A DNA stretch of 64,000 nt from Metallyticus violacea (Eukaryota > Arthropoda > Insecta > Mantodea > Metallyticidae), in NCBI GenBank assembly GCA_030762175.1, contig CM060846.1:304702512-304766511 (forward strand). The letters are read 5' to 3'. This document shows, in pieces, positions 1 through 12,185 of this stretch (position 1 is the first letter of the stretch; the number at the start of each line of letters is the position of its first letter). The notes below the pieces were generated by a model. It saw nothing but the letters and a program-made list of their open reading frames with translations. It searched no databases and had not been told where the DNA came from. The translations under genes were made by a program, and so were the position numbers.

Positions 1-119
1 ATCAAGAACAAATTCCCATTGTACGTTCGGGAACCGATAGTGAAACCAAGTTAATTTTATTTTGACATAATAAAACAAAATCTATATTCTGGGTTCAAAC
101 TGGTAGTCACCAGGTGCTT

Positions 120-1036
120 GATGATGTGCCAGTCGATCACAGAAATCACTTAAGGAATGACGAACAATCATAAGGAACATCTTTCACCGCATTCGATACC
201 CCAGTTGAGTCTTTCTAGACATTCTACTGACTTCAAATGGTCACAAGTTCAAAGGCGACAAGTTTGGGGATCTTGCTGGCCTCTCCTTCATTGTGGAAAA
301 ATCCAATCTAAGTACTCACAAACATTCTTTCTTAGTGGTTTGAAAATAGAAGTCATCTTCCGGTAGCCTTTGATTTGGAAAGAAATGTGCGATTTTGAAG
401 AAATACAAGTATCTACTTCTCTCTCTCTCTTAAAGAGAGAGAAAGACCCGTGACACGACCCCTGTCAACACCAGCCCAAACATGAAGTTTTTGCGGATGC
501 CGCGTGTGGTTCTCTTCCATACATTGTGGATTTACGTCTAACCAATATCGGTAGCATTGTCTGTTGAAAAAGCCATTAAGGCAGAATATAGCTTCATCAG
601 AGCATAGAATTTGTCTAAAAATACTGGGTTGTTGTTGATGCGCTCTATAATTAATTCACAAAGCTGTAATTTTCTATCGGGGTTGTCCTCACATAAGTTC
701 CTGTAAAAGTTGAATTTTATAATAACGATGTTTGGCACTTTTAAGGATTTTCATCAAGAAGCTGGACTTAAATTTCATTCTGTCTATTTTTAGTAGAAAC
801 TTTTGGATTTTCTCAGTTTCAATTTTCGAACAACCTGATCTTACCAAATCCTTTGCGCTTCCAGTTTCAGTAAAGTTTCTTAGGATCCAAGTCATTGTTT
901 TATGTGGAACTGGACTGCGATCAGGATGAACTTCATTCAATAAACTAGCCGCCTCTCGATACGAACATTGTTTCCATAGCCAATCATAATTAAAATTAAA
1001 ATTCTTTCCCTTCCGCTTAACAGTGGATATGAGCAC
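120..1036 (-). pseudogene. Rosa-type (DD41D-like) mariner-superfamily transposase remnant
   Basis: Decayed DDE transposase, read on the minus strand. The helix-turn-helix part lies at about 1036-820 and has the typical TETGSAKD segment ending the DNA-binding region. A frame change near 710 leads into a segment ending PDRKLQLCELIIERI, and a second leads into CSDEAIFCLNGF (about 605-570), where the first catalytic Asp is kept, followed by HPQKLHVWAGV (about 500-460). A further piece near 300-240 reads RPARSPNLSPLNL, the equivalent of the last catalytic block (SPDLTPLDF in the family), with Asp replaced by Asn twice. At least three frame changes and a CT-rich tract around 420-440 break the gene, so it is dead. 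The family moves by cut-and-paste. The assignment rests on recognised motifs; boundaries are approximate and no terminal repeats were identified. Confidence 0.72.
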
Positions 1037-2765
1037 TATTTAACACACTATACGTCAGATTTTACCACTTGAATACTGTATTTCTCATCAATAAACAAGT
1101 TTTCTTACATATAAACAAAACATAGTCATTTTTATGTAAATATTAGAGATTAAAACTTTTCTACAAAAACAAGATATCAACATAAATCTGACGCGGGTTA
1201 GGGTATATGAAGTCCGAAGGGAGGGGTTTGGGTTTGTGGCTGTATGCTAGAAACCTGCTGCTGTTTACATGGAAACGCTAGGCAGATTTTATGATCAACC
1301 ACGCTGTATGATTGATCCTATGACAACTTTGCATCCAGGTAGTAAATGTTCCACCACTAATTATTACTGACAAAAATTATTCGTAAAGGTTAAAATAGAT
1401 CGAGTGTTCCATTTTAAATTGGATAAATACAATTACGTTTAAATTCAAAGTAGAAACATCGTTAATGTCATTTTTGAGTTTCCGGGACATGGCCGTCCCC
1501 GCACACCGAAGTTCGTGTCAATGAACCACGTGCTTCCGATGTTATTTAGGTGGTGTGGCAAATTAAACTAACACCGGATAAATGAGTAAATAAGGTTAAA
1601 CAGCGTTCGAAATCAAAACAGGTTTGCAAATTCAAATGGTCGAGCCGGAGTCGATTATATTTCCAATACACTAATTAAAATCTTAAATAAAAAAGTACTA
1701 TTCTCATACTAAATCAAAAAGCAAGAATACTATTAGCAAAAGATTTATCAGCAAGCTAATGTTTGCAAATATTGTCATTTTGTGTCCATGGATAGTTAAT
1801 ATTTTATCGAAATAACATAATTATTTCAGCTCCAAATCATTAACTTTTGCTTTTATCAGCATTCTTACTTGTACTATTGTTTTTTTATTTTTTTGTTTTG
1901 TTTTGTTTTCGTCAGGAAGGCGGATAATAATCAGAACTAAATCTACTTTTCAGTTTATTACTAATTTAATTTCACTCTTATAGAAAATACTCTAGTTATG
2001 CCTGTTAATTTTTTTTCCCTAGACGAACCATAATATAAACAACCCTGGTTGCTAAAACTTATGTTTTACGTTAAAGAAAATTAATCTAGAATTGATGAAC
2101 CAGAATTACCATTTGCTCCGTATCATATTAAGGTATGCTGTTATTATTTTACACCATATAATCTCGCGCTAGTTGACGGATTTGGGCATTATCATTATTG
2201 CAGCAGAATACTTATCGGATAGGCGGCGCTATTACCGAACGTTTCAAACATTTCTTAATATTTGTTGGATACATTTAGTTGTACTTGGTGTAAATTAACA
2301 GTCAATAACAAACATACATTTTCTAAAACATTATTAAAACACAGTCAATATAATAATTTTCTGTTTTCATTAATAGTTTGAAAATAGTAATCGTTGATAC
2401 TGTCTCCCGGTAAAAATACTGAATATTAGTCCTATTTCCACACATTTTACTATCACCATTGACGCTATGACCATTTGCAGACCCCGCGTTCCTCAGAAGT
2501 CTTTGCCATTCTTATGTATTTAGTGCCATACACCATTTCCTAGTTCCAAGCATCCTAATACTCTCGCACACATTCTTTCCACCTCAGCCTTGGTCTACCT
2601 ACCATTAGAGCCACCTGGCAATATATTAAACATACCCATCCTATTATCATTAGCACGTAACATTTCTCCTCCCTCTAGCCTCATAATCTTAATTGCTTTC
2701 ATGATTTCTGACTCATGATTTACCGGCTCATAGTTATATCTACTCCATTTTCAAATTTCTTCTAT
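1037..2765. other. AT-rich non-coding stretch, no gene recognised
   Basis: There is no open frame of recognisable type. It holds T-rich runs (about 1880-1910) and a moderately GC-rich patch at 1480-1560. The pyrimidine-rich patch at 2460-2740 looks like an old repeat, but I cannot assign it to a family. Confidence 0.5.
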
Positions 2766-3066
2766 ATCGGTCCTGGTGGTGTAGTGGTAACCATACTTGT
2801 CTCCTAAACCCAAGATCGCGGGTTCGATCCCGGCCAGGACCGATGGGTTTTTTCGGGCGTAAAAATCCTAGGTATGGCTTCCTTCGGAAGGGAAGTAAAG
2901 CCGTGGGTCCCGTGCCGTACATTTACGGCACGATAAAGAACCTCAAGCCTGAAAGAACAGACCTCTAAGCTAAATTGGTCGGCCGTTTCACGCCCTGATT
3001 TGAATGGGACGTTGATTACCTGAGATGTTAAAGAGCGTCTGTATATAAACAAAAAAAAAAAAAAAA
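2766..3066 (+). repeat. SINE-A copy 1 (full-length tRNA-derived SINE)
   Basis: The most complete copy of the main SINE family in the window (called SINE-A here). The 5' end is tRNA-like: the acceptor halves GGTCCTG and CAGGACC can pair, an RNA polymerase III A box is at about 2776-2790, and a B box (GGTTCGATCCC) at about 2820-2830. The body contains a short palindromic TTCCTTCGGAAGGGAA segment and a TACATTTACGGCACG segment. It ends in GATGTTAAAGAGCG and an A-rich tail of about 20 bases. It needs LINE-supplied enzymes to move. No convincing target-site duplication was seen for this copy. The exact tRNA source is uncertain; the anticodon-loop position reads CTCCTAA. Confidence 0.93.
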
Positions 3067-3092
3067 GCTCCTATTAGCCCACAATCCATAGC

Positions 3093-3345
3093 TGGTCATT
3101 AAAATTGCAACACCCATAAGAGACGCGTTAAATCGACCCTGTATTTTCTCAGAAAGAATAAGTAAGACTCGCCGAAAATACGACAGCAATACCAGCAAAT
3201 GTCTGAATTTGATCAAGGGAGAATTGACGCATACAGACAGTGCAAGGATGTCATTCCGAAAAGTTGGTGCCCGTGTTGGACGAAATACGTCCTCAGGGAC
3301 ACGAATATGAGATCAGTGGATGGAACGCACAATGTGTTGGAATGT
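3093..3345 (+). pseudogene. Tc1-like transposon, 5' end and start of transposase
   Basis: Immediately after SINE-A copy 1 comes a GGTCATTAAAATTGCAACACC segment, which is typical of the 5' end of a widespread arthropod Tc1 lineage. It is followed by a coding start reading MSEFDQGRIDAYR at about 3200-3240. After a frame change the next stretch reads FRKVGARVGRN, equivalent to the paired helix-turn-helix block (family pattern SEF.RG.I.a.R ... sfReIa.rvGRN). The rest of the transposase is missing. This is a dead 5' fragment; the family identity comes from memory of the motif pattern. Confidence 0.7.
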
Positions 3346-3420
3346 TAATGACTAGCACCTTCTCTTAAACATACCAAGTTGTCTATCAGCTTTCGAAAAC
3401 GGCCACGTTTTAGAAGCATG

Positions 3421-3945
3421 AGTTGGATTGGATTGATAGGGCCGAAGGAGGACATTTCTGTACTGCGGTTTTACTCAAGGGCTGCCCATTTGTGCATACG
3501 CCCCTGATGAAGAAAGAAATAGCTGAGGGAGACACACTGGGCGGACAGGATCATAAGACATGGATATGGACATAGAAGGTATCCATAACATTGTTTCCAG
3601 ATACAACACTTTCATGTTAGCGGAGCCCTCCTCCAAGGAGAGACGCAGGGGCGGAAACATTTCCAAAGCATAAGAATATCGCGCCGCACACAGCACCAGC
3701 CCACCTCACCTACACTCTTGATCCTGTGGCAGAATCAACGGAACAAAACGAGGTAAAATGGGAAAGCGGAAAATTCGTGGAAAGGAACAATTCATCCCAT
3801 CATTCGCCTAAGGGAACAGAGAAACCACGAAAAAAACCCAAGGTCAGGACAGTCAGCCCCAAATGATTTGATCCCGGAGCCTCCCAAATGCAAGTACCAA
3901 GTGTTACCGCCTGAGTCATCTCGCTCTGTAGAAGCACGTGTTAGT
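3421..3945 (-). repeat. SINE-B copy 1 (second tRNA-derived SINE family)
   Basis: Read on the minus strand, it begins with a tRNA-like head: an A-box-like GATGACTCAGGCGGTAAC and a degenerate B box near 3870-3880. It continues through a body shared with the copies at 7.5-7.9 kb and 18.3-18.7 kb (AATTTTCCGC...CCCATTT, then a CTCCCTCA...TCAGGGGCGTATGCACA block). It ends in a CCAATCCAA-type simple sequence. The shared order of blocks across three copies shows a dispersed repeat rather than a gene; reading frames inside it are incidental. Confidence 0.75.
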
Positions 3946-5457
3946 ATTGATCTCATCGAAATGAAATGTCAGGACATTTCCTAAATTTAAAAAAAAAAAA
4001 AAATCTTAGAGGTATTTGATAAGAACTTTATATTAAAACATGTACATTTAAAACGGCTCTTTGATAAGTGCTCTTTATTATCAACACAATCACAAACTAC
4101 ATGAAAGCAAATTGGATAAACTCCACACTGAACCCACGATCCCTTCCAAATACTTCGCTATGGTTGCCACGAAAGTCACTAACAAAGGTATTTCGTTGGT
4201 GAGATCTTTGATTAGCGTTTACTGCAGTTTTCTACAGTGAGCTATCGTGCTATTCCACTAATGTATGGTCACACCATCTTAAGATGTTTTATTTTCTAAT
4301 CACCGGGCTTGGATAGGATGACCAATGTCTATAGATTTCTCTGGTTTTCGAACGAAGTCTATTAGCAGAAGTAACTTGCATTTAGTGGTTACAAAAACAG
4401 AATATGGCACATGAATTCCAAGAAAAATCTTGTGTGAGAGTCTACTGACGTTACGCCAACCGCAGCAGTCTGGTAAATTGTGCCTCTCGATTTTTTTTTT
4501 TTTTTGGACAATTTCGTGTCTTCAGCAAAGAAAATTGCGATGAATAGCATGACCATCTAGAATAACAGGCCAGTTCCCGAACTTCTGCTATTCAGTCAAA
4601 CAAGAAATAGCTGCCCTTTTACAATATGTAGCAACCCTCAGTCTTGCACTTCGACAGATGGTTATAAAGTCTTGCATCATTAAAAAAAGCTCCCTCAGAT
4701 GTTTCGGAAAACGAGCTACAACGAAAGCAAATATCCGACTTTTGTCAATCACTTTAAAAAATAGCAATTTCTTGAGATAAATCACTATCCGATAGCACAC
4801 ATCTAAACGATAAACAATTATATTCTTTTTCCTTGAATGCATCTTTTCAGCACATTAGTGATACAAGCATTGATAAATATGCAGGAATATTAAATAATCT
4901 TGTGCCAGAGCTCAGTTATCGTACGTTTGTTGATTTTAAACACATGGAAAACGAGTTTTTAGCTTTTCCATTTTAAGGAAACATAAATAATGTGAGATTG
5001 AACCTACAACATTGATACTTGGAGTCAGAAATGATATGTTTCTCAGAAAGAGATGCGAAGGGTAATTTGATAAAGAAGAGTCCTTGCAGTATACACTTCC
5101 AAGATTGATATTTGCTTGTTAGATTTTGGTCATGTTCCGCATCAACATGCCTATGAAAAAAAAATGTTTTTTTTTTTGTTTTTTTTTTCCCTTAAAATGA
5201 AACAGATAAAATTCATTGGCACATCTCAATATCTGTTGTCACAATTAAAACTACTAACTACAAAATTAAGTTAGACTTCGAAGATAGGTTTAGATTTATA
5301 GAAAATGAATGAGTTCCGTCCTGCAGAAGTAACTGAAGATATTGCTTAATTTGTATAATTTATTTTTATGCATTAAAATCTATAATTTAGTTTCATTTTA
5401 TATAGTTTTATAGTGACAAGAATGCAAAATATATTATATTGTAAATACTCTACTTGC
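3946..5457. other. AT-rich non-coding stretch with homopolymer runs
   Basis: No gene or repeat family recognised. Contains A/T homopolymers at about 3988-4003, 4491-4505 and 5157-5190. Confidence 0.5.
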
Positions 5458-6063
5458 ATTTGTAATACACATGCACCGATAATGGAAAAATTAAACTTCT
5501 AAGTATAAAATTTATCTCATAAGGACGATCGATTTGTCTTCAAAACACCGTGCAGTCTGCACACCAATTCGCCACTACAAACTTGTTCGTCTGTCTCACC
5601 CGTTTTTGCTCTTCAAAATCTGTCTTTCTGTTGCTATGCGAAATGCATCAATCAAATGCATTCATTTCCCCACGCGTGGAATGGCGTGGAGTAAAATACT
5701 CTCTTTCTCGCAGTCTTGTTACATCAGAGTAACAAATAGTCAATTGGTGAAGCAATAGAAATTTGTAATACACATGCACCGATAATGGAAAAATTAAACT
5801 TCTAAGTATAAAATTTATCTCATAAGGACGATCGATTTGTCTTCAAAACCCCGTGCAATCTGCACACCAATTCGCCACTACAAACTTGTTCGTCTGTCTC
5901 ACCCGTTTTTGCTCTTCAAAATCTGTCTTTCTGTTGCTATGCGAAATGCATCAATCAAATGCATTCATTTCCCCACGCATGGAATGGCGTGGAGTAAAAT
6001 ACTCTCTTTCTCGCAGTCTTGTTACATCAGAGTAACAAATAGACAATTGGTGAAGCAATAGAA
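5458..6063. repeat. 303-bp direct tandem duplication (two units)
   Basis: Units 5458-5760 and 5761-6063 are nearly identical; I count only a handful of substitutions (for example near 5549/5852, 5679/5982 and 5743/6046). Each unit begins ATTTGTAATACACATGCACC and ends TTGGTGAAGCAATAGAA. The frames in both units are the same accidental reading. This is a recent local duplication or a two-copy satellite seed, directly abutting the inverted-repeat element that follows. Confidence 0.93.
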
Positions 6064-6148
6064 AATGTTTATTTTCAATTAAGAATCGAACATATTCCAC
6101 ATACGTGGAATGCGTCATAAATATTTCCAACAATTTTTCCCCCTCTGA

Positions 6149-6824
6149 CGAACAAGAGACAACACGAAAAATCTAAGATATACGATTAAAAATGTATGAC
6201 ATTTATTGCTGAGTGGTGCCACCAATGGAAGGCTGAATGCAGGCGGCCCTCGTAGGGAAGAAGCAAACACAGGCAACTGGACAACATTGGTTTATTATGG
6301 AATGAACAAAAGTTATATATTTACTTAATTATTTTAGTAATATACCTTTTATGCATTATGAAAGGTACGTGCGGTTCGATGGATCGTTGCAAAGTTGCAA
6401 AGTATGAATGTTAAATTGAACAAAATATTCATTCATACTTGCACAGGGTTGCAAATCCGTCACAGGATGGTCTCCCAGATAATCTACAGTGTTTAGTAGT
6501 CTTTGAAGTAGTCTCCAAGCACATTGACGTTTCATTGCCAGCGATGGGAAGGCCACTGTTTACCTCGTCATTGTTCAATAGCGCACCCAGTGCTTCCCGT
6601 AGATCTGTGTTCTATTCTCGCGCATTCATACCGCGGAGAAATGCTATTTTCACATATGCACGTTACCTGTATTCCTGACCAATGTCTCTCATCAACTTAA
6701 CTTTGGGGCATGTTGAGACACGCAATTTTGCTCACTTATACCTCCTGTTAGCTTTATTAGAAAGTAAATTCCATACACTTTCAATCGTATATCTTAGCTT
6801 TTCCGTGTTGTCTCTTGTTCGCGA
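6149..6824. mobile_element. Element bounded by ~60-bp imperfect inverted repeats
   Basis: The left arm (about 6149-6207) starts GAACAAGAGACAACACG and runs through CTAAGATATACGATT. The right arm (about 6764-6824) is its reverse complement with a few mismatches. The ~555-bp interior has only short frames and no recognised transposase. The geometry fits a non-autonomous DNA transposon or foldback element. I could not see a clear target-site duplication, so the class is unassigned. Confidence 0.6.
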
Positions 6825-7489
6825 GAAAAACAAATAGTTGCCATTACTTACTACTTATCCGTCATATATATTACCAGTATTGTTTATAAAAATGTTGTAT
6901 GAGAAATAAATATTGTTACAAGTATGTTTTATTTACATTAACGAAAAAGATACATGACAGTACCATTTTGACTGTATTTCAGACAAAACACTTCTCTATT
7001 TTAGTAGTTATTAAATACAGTTCAACTAAAGATATACAATAGGCATTAAATATATTAAATCACATAATATTTAGGAAAAATAGACTAAAATTTCTTATAT
7101 TGTGCTTACTCAACTCTTTGATTTCTCTTTTCCGGTGTTTTATTTAGCTACCTTTTCCTCCAAAACGTAATAAATAAAAAATCATTAATAAAATTTTGGT
7201 TAAAGTTTTAAGCTTAAAAAGACTTCAGTGCTTATTTCTAGGTTGTTGTAAAGGAAAAGCGAATGATTGGATCTAATATGCATATGGATATAAATTTGGT
7301 CATCCAAATTTGAAAACCCTTTCGTTTGATACACTTGATGGTAAGGATACAAAAGACGAACTTAGCAACACGTGAAAGTCTAGGAAACCTGCTGCATGAG
7401 TTTTCCATCACTCAAGAATGACTTTGCTCTAAAGAACATTGTTAATATTGAGATATTTAGTCGACGGACATTTGCTACACTAACTTTTC
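6825..7489. other. AT-rich non-coding stretch
   Basis: No gene, RNA or repeat family recognised. Confidence 0.5.
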
Positions 7490-7916
7490 CCATTGGCGGA
7501 TGCTTTAGTCTTTTGGGAATATGAGAATGGAAGGTCTTGGATGAAGGAGGATCTTCAGGAGGAAAGGATAAGATGAGGAAGACACCAGGAGGCCAGGATC
7601 TAGGGCAGTGACTGTGTGGACGCAGATGGAGTCCTAACATGTTTTTAGATTGAATACCCCGACGCCGGTGAAGGCTCCAGTAAGGAGTTTGAGCCCCTTA
7701 GAAATTTCACTTCCATATCAGACGTCGGGGCAGAAATCTTTACAAAGCGCAAGCCATCTTCACACGGCACCAGCCCACCTCGCCCTGTAACTGTCGATTC
7801 TGTAAAAAAAACCAACTAAACGAAATGACATGATGTGAAACGGGAGAACAGAAAATTCGTGGAAAATATCCATCCCAGAATTAGCCTAAGCTACAACGGG
7901 AAACCACGAAAAGAGA
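7490..7916 (-). repeat. SINE-B copy 2 (tRNA head missing)
   Basis: Shares with the 3.4-3.9 kb copy the blocks CACCAGCCCACCTC, AGAAAATTCGTGGAAA, CCATCCCA and AAACCACGAAAA in the same order and spacing. Its distal part matches the CTCCCTCACCTCAT...GGAGG block of the 18.5 kb copy. The tRNA-like head is absent, as in a 5'-truncated retrocopy. A 26-base T run follows at 7943-7969. Confidence 0.68.
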
Positions 7917-7939
7917 TGTGTTATGGGACTAAACAGAAT

Positions 7940-7970
<31 letters not shown>

Positions 7971-10729
7971 TCAACCAGTGAACGGTGCATATGAATGGCA
8001 AATAGGCGTTGCTAATATGTATATGCTACTGATTTAAGTATTTATTTAAAATATACTCCTGATCTTTGTTTCACAGCTACAATATTGTCTTTCAGACTCC
8101 CTGCACTTCTGCAATTTTCCCTTAAAGTGTGAACTCAAAAGCAGAACATTATGGTTGCAGATTGAATTATCCACCTTCTGGTTATAACGTTCTTCTTTAG
8201 AAGGCCTAAAGTACTAAACTATCTCTTCCAACAGCAACAAGTTAATATCATTTCATTCATTTCATGTACATTTTTCAATGAAAAATTATTTATTTTAATT
8301 TCCGGCTTTTAGCACTGTTGAAATAGTTTAAATACTATCCTTGAATAATAATAATAATAATAACAATAATAATAATACATTAATGGAGTTTGAACTGAAG
8401 TAAGTGTCAATACCCTGGACAAGGAAACGTAGTAAACAATGGATAACGCAGCTCCTTCGCATAAGTCTGCATTCCCACCAACAAATGGGCATCAGAAAAC
8501 CGAAAATAAACTTCGCAAGTACGTCTTTATACCGTAATTGAACAATGAGCTGTCCAAGGTATTCTGTTCAACTTAGCATCTCTAAGACTCTTGTCCACTG
8601 ATTTGTGACAAGTCAATTTGTACCACATACCATATGGCATGCGGGCTGGGTAGCATGTCCTTTAGTAACATTTTGAAATGGTTTGGGAAACGGAGATGGT
8701 TGATGGTCTAAACAGATGTGATATAATATATTTAAATATGTTTTGACGATAATCAGTCCACATATAATAATGAAATTGGTTCATATAGTGCCTCACGGTC
8801 AACCAGCTTTTGTACTACACTAATAAATCCCTTTACAGTTGATACTTGAGAAGGGTCGAATGTTACATAGCATAGCAATGTTACATAGCAATGTTACATC
8901 CGTAAATGTGATGCATGTATTAGATGTACCTTTCTCGTTAATGTTTTAAATTACTCTTCCCCACCTTCCATTGAACATTGCATTAATTTTCAGTTAATAC
9001 CACAATATCTCATCCACATATTACTTGTTTTCTTTCCATTTATACTTCTTTCATTGTCCATTACTATTCATTTTATCACTGTAAACAGTAGTCATCTGCT
9101 GTTCATTAACAATCACATGTTTCTATCCATTCTTCTCGTGACATCATACTGTTTTTCGTTTTGTACAAAAGCTACGCAGATGTCTGGCATGAATACCGAC
9201 TCTTTGTTCATCACTATTGAGGCAAACCTGAAAAACAAAATAATTACAAAAACCCTCAAAGAATGGTTCTGGCGCAATTCGAACCGCAGTTATCAGTTAC
9301 CCACGCTGGTACGATTTTTGCTGTATTGTCTTGTAAACACGCAGAGAGCATGTCAATGAACATATGTTATTAATTTGTTAAAATGTATATGACCAATCCG
9401 AAGATCCTGTACAAATGTATTGTCAAATTTATTTCTCCCTACGCTTTATATATGAAAAAAAGTTGAGATGTAGCTACCATTTGCATTACGATATCCTGCT
9501 GCCGTTATATTTTCTCCCTCCTTATTTGCAATAACGACAAAGTTGCTAATTGCATGTTCATAACTCGTACTTGTTTACATCGAACGACTTTCTTCCTGCA
9601 CTTTACCTTTGTATCGAGCTGATGCTCGTGTTGGCATTTTTCTGCACAATAAAATGCAGTCCTAGCTACTGGAACTCCTTTTCGAGGTACATTTACATTT
9701 TTAAGAAAAGAGGTTAATTCATGTTCTGTATACACCGGAGGAAATAAAAAATAATTTTAAAAAATTACAATATTTGGCAGTTCTAGTGATATTCTCATAA
9801 GAGCAAATTTATGAACGTCAATTTTAATGCTGGAACTAACACGGATATGCTCGTTTATATCGCCTTATCTTAATTTATTTCCAGTACAATTATTCAACTG
9901 TCTTCCTAATTTCTGAAATAACGATTTCCATACACCTACAGAATTTGTGCCTAAGATACATTGTACTGTAGCAGAATACTTTATTCATAAGTTATTCTAA
10001 TGTAACAACAGCACATTAGTAGTTTCAAAACTTTCTAGGATAATATTGTAAATTTTTCCTCATAGTATTTGATTTATTGATATAATTTGTAAGATACAGA
10101 CCTACAATTAGTAACATTTATACTTTTCCTTAAACTCGAAATCACTTTTATAATTATATCATTCATTTCGCTGTCTTACAAATCTTACTTGTCCAGAATA
10201 AGGAACACCACGTGTCCAAAAGAGGAAAAAGTGTATATAATATATTTTTCAAAGAAAATATTTCTGAAACTCGCACTGATGAAGTCTAATTTACATAATG
10301 CTCCGGTAAGAAGTATAATGAAATAAATTCTCGCTATTAAAAAACACAGGAAGATAATTGTTATGATTTACATCTTACAAAATACAGAAGCCTTGCATGT
10401 TTACACAACAATGCTATTGAAGACGTGAACGTGGAACTCGTGTCTTTCAACTGGTGTTTAATGCGAGAACAAGCCTGGAGCTATGTTAAGTTAACAGAAC
10501 AGATATTTGTAATGCATGTACAACATCGTGTTCGCCATAGTGGAATGATCGGAGTCTAGATGTCTGCAGAGCAATTACAGGCGCACACTTCGAGTAGCAT
10601 GGACCATTCTCATAAACTCTGAGAATTTCTAAATGAAGTTTTGTAAAAAGTTGTCCTAATAAACAATTATTTACAATCGAAATTAAGAGAAATTTTTCGG
10701 TACTTCTAAGTGGAACACCTTATAACAGA
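7917..10729. other. AT-rich non-coding stretch with a trinucleotide repeat
   Basis: Contains a T run (7943-7969), an (AAT)n tract at about 8344-8377, and a small 13-17 bp tandem motif (ATGTTACATAGCA) at about 8869-8898. A minus-strand Cys/His-bearing frame at 9505-9735 has no recognisable domain and I do not call it a gene. Confidence 0.55.
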
Positions 10730-10900
10730 TGCCGGTCTTCGCGGTAGTATGGTTAAGCAACCCCAGTATAAACTAGAAGGCAAATCCTAGCATTTAAGTT
10801 ATATTCTGGTGTTTACGAACAAAGCTCAAATGCTAGCATGTCTGAATATTAAATAGGCGGGCTCAGGTTTGATCTGCGGTCGAGACAAGCTGCATGTTCC
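10730..10900 (+). repeat. Degenerate tRNA-like sequence, possibly a disrupted SINE head
   Basis: An A-box-like segment (GCGGTAGTATGGTTAAG, near 10741-10757) and a B-box-like segment (AGGTTTGATCTG, near 10865) are separated by about 110 bases. That gap includes an inverted pair CTAGCATTT (10787-10795) / AAATGCTAG (10828-10836). It may be a tRNA-derived head split by a small insertion. The evidence is weak. Confidence 0.3.
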
Positions 10901-11764
10901 CGAAATTTCCTAACTTTGAAAAGGGGAATAGCAGACCCTTTAGGCATCAATCAAAAACGGAAGTATTTGCTTCATCTTGTTCATGTGTTCATGTAGATGG
11001 AATGTTAAACACTTACCCTCCCTTAACCCTCTATGGTAAAGTAAAATAGTTTTTGTTGAAATTATCAAGTTGGAGAACTTCACAACCATCAAATCTATAT
11101 TTTCTGGAACTTCAAAGCACTTTATGAAGAAGTGATTAGTATTAATTCTTCTCTTCTGTCCCTTACGAAGTTGTGGTCTCATGTGTACGTCCTTTCTTGT
11201 TGTACAGACTTTGACGTGATATCAATGATTTATTTTTTGTTTTTTGAACGCCTATAATTCAATTTTCTGTCACATTTGAAACAGGGATTTCCCCTACCCC
11301 CGAAGATAAAGTAATCAGAACTGATAACATATGAATTTATACAGGCATCGAATATTATTCTCACAAGAGCGTAGCATTCACAGTTTCTTGAATATTACAG
11401 AGAAAGTTGCGTTGCACGAAATTGTTAAAGGAGGGTAAGAAATATGAAGGTTTTTGGCTTGCTCTGACCCAAGATCATAAAACCCAAGGGGAGAAAAACA
11501 GAATTCTTTTCACAACCGTAAGGCTAGCTTCCTCCTCATGGACATTGCAGCAGCCCCTATGGCATCCGTTGCGTAGTTAGGGCAGAGAACCCACGCAACA
11601 AGTGACAAAGGCATATTAGACGCGAAATTTAAAGCACCAATGGGCAGGAAAGAACAGTAATCAAACTGTTTGAATTTCAGCGAACTTTAAATAATCACGG
11701 CGTCGGAAGACCGACTGACTCAATCTGAATAAAATCGTCGGAACGCCGCGAGGTCAGGGCAGTC
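10901..11764. other. Non-coding stretch, nothing recognised
   Basis: No recognisable gene or family. The region is slightly richer in GC from about 11500 onward, leading into the tandem repeat at 11765. Confidence 0.5.
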
Positions 11765-11842
11765 GATAGTAAGAGTGGTTCAGTGGATAATAAGAGTTGA
11801 TCAGTGAATAGTAAGAGTTGATCAGTGGATAGTAAGAGTTAT
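11765..11842 (+). repeat. 21-bp tandem repeat, about 3.7 units
   Basis: Units GATAGTAAGAGTGGTTCAGTG, GATAATAAGAGTTGATCAGTG, AATAGTAAGAGTTGATCAGTG and a partial fourth unit lie head to tail. The repeat sits at the 5' edge of the candidate LTR-like segment that follows. Confidence 0.85.
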
Positions 11843-12185
11843 TGGTTATTGGTTAGCGAGTGGGCAGCTAGTGGTCAATCAGGTCAGACAGACAATGCAG
11901 TCAGTCAGTCAGTGGGGTCACATTTTGTCAGATTCGTCATAGTGTTCAGAGTTCTAAGAAGCGTGGGTACAGCACGGATCTACGTAACATTATATTTATT
12001 CATGATTCCATCCCTTTTGTCACTGTGAGAAAACTTCATTCTCGAAGAGTGAGATTAAGATTCGAATCCTCCACGGTAGTAGTGGTTTCCCAGGCATAAA
12101 ACGTATTTCAATAAAGGAACATATAAATATATATTCGGAATTGTAACCGACCCATAGTTCTCATTTGGACTCACCCCTACAATTC
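11843..12185 (+). other. Candidate LTR-like segment (weak)
   Basis: This moderately GC-rich segment contains an AATAAA at about 12110 and ends in CCCCTACA near 12182. A TGGAGCGCC-like sequence follows at about 12195 that could be read as a primer-binding site start. No second LTR, no gag/pol reading frame and no target duplication were found, so this could equally be unrelated non-coding DNA. Confidence 0.2.

Noticed and set aside
5534..6061. Two near-identical 74-codon frames
   Set aside because: They are the two units of the 303-bp tandem duplication; no domain, start context or splice sites.
9054..9359. 101-codon plus-strand frame with hydrophobic N-terminus
   Set aside because: No recognised domain, no splice signals and AT-driven hydrophobic composition.
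9505..9735. Minus-strand Cys/His-containing peptide that might be a zinc-binding fragment
   Set aside because: Cys/His spacing fits no zinc-finger pattern I know; no conserved flanks.
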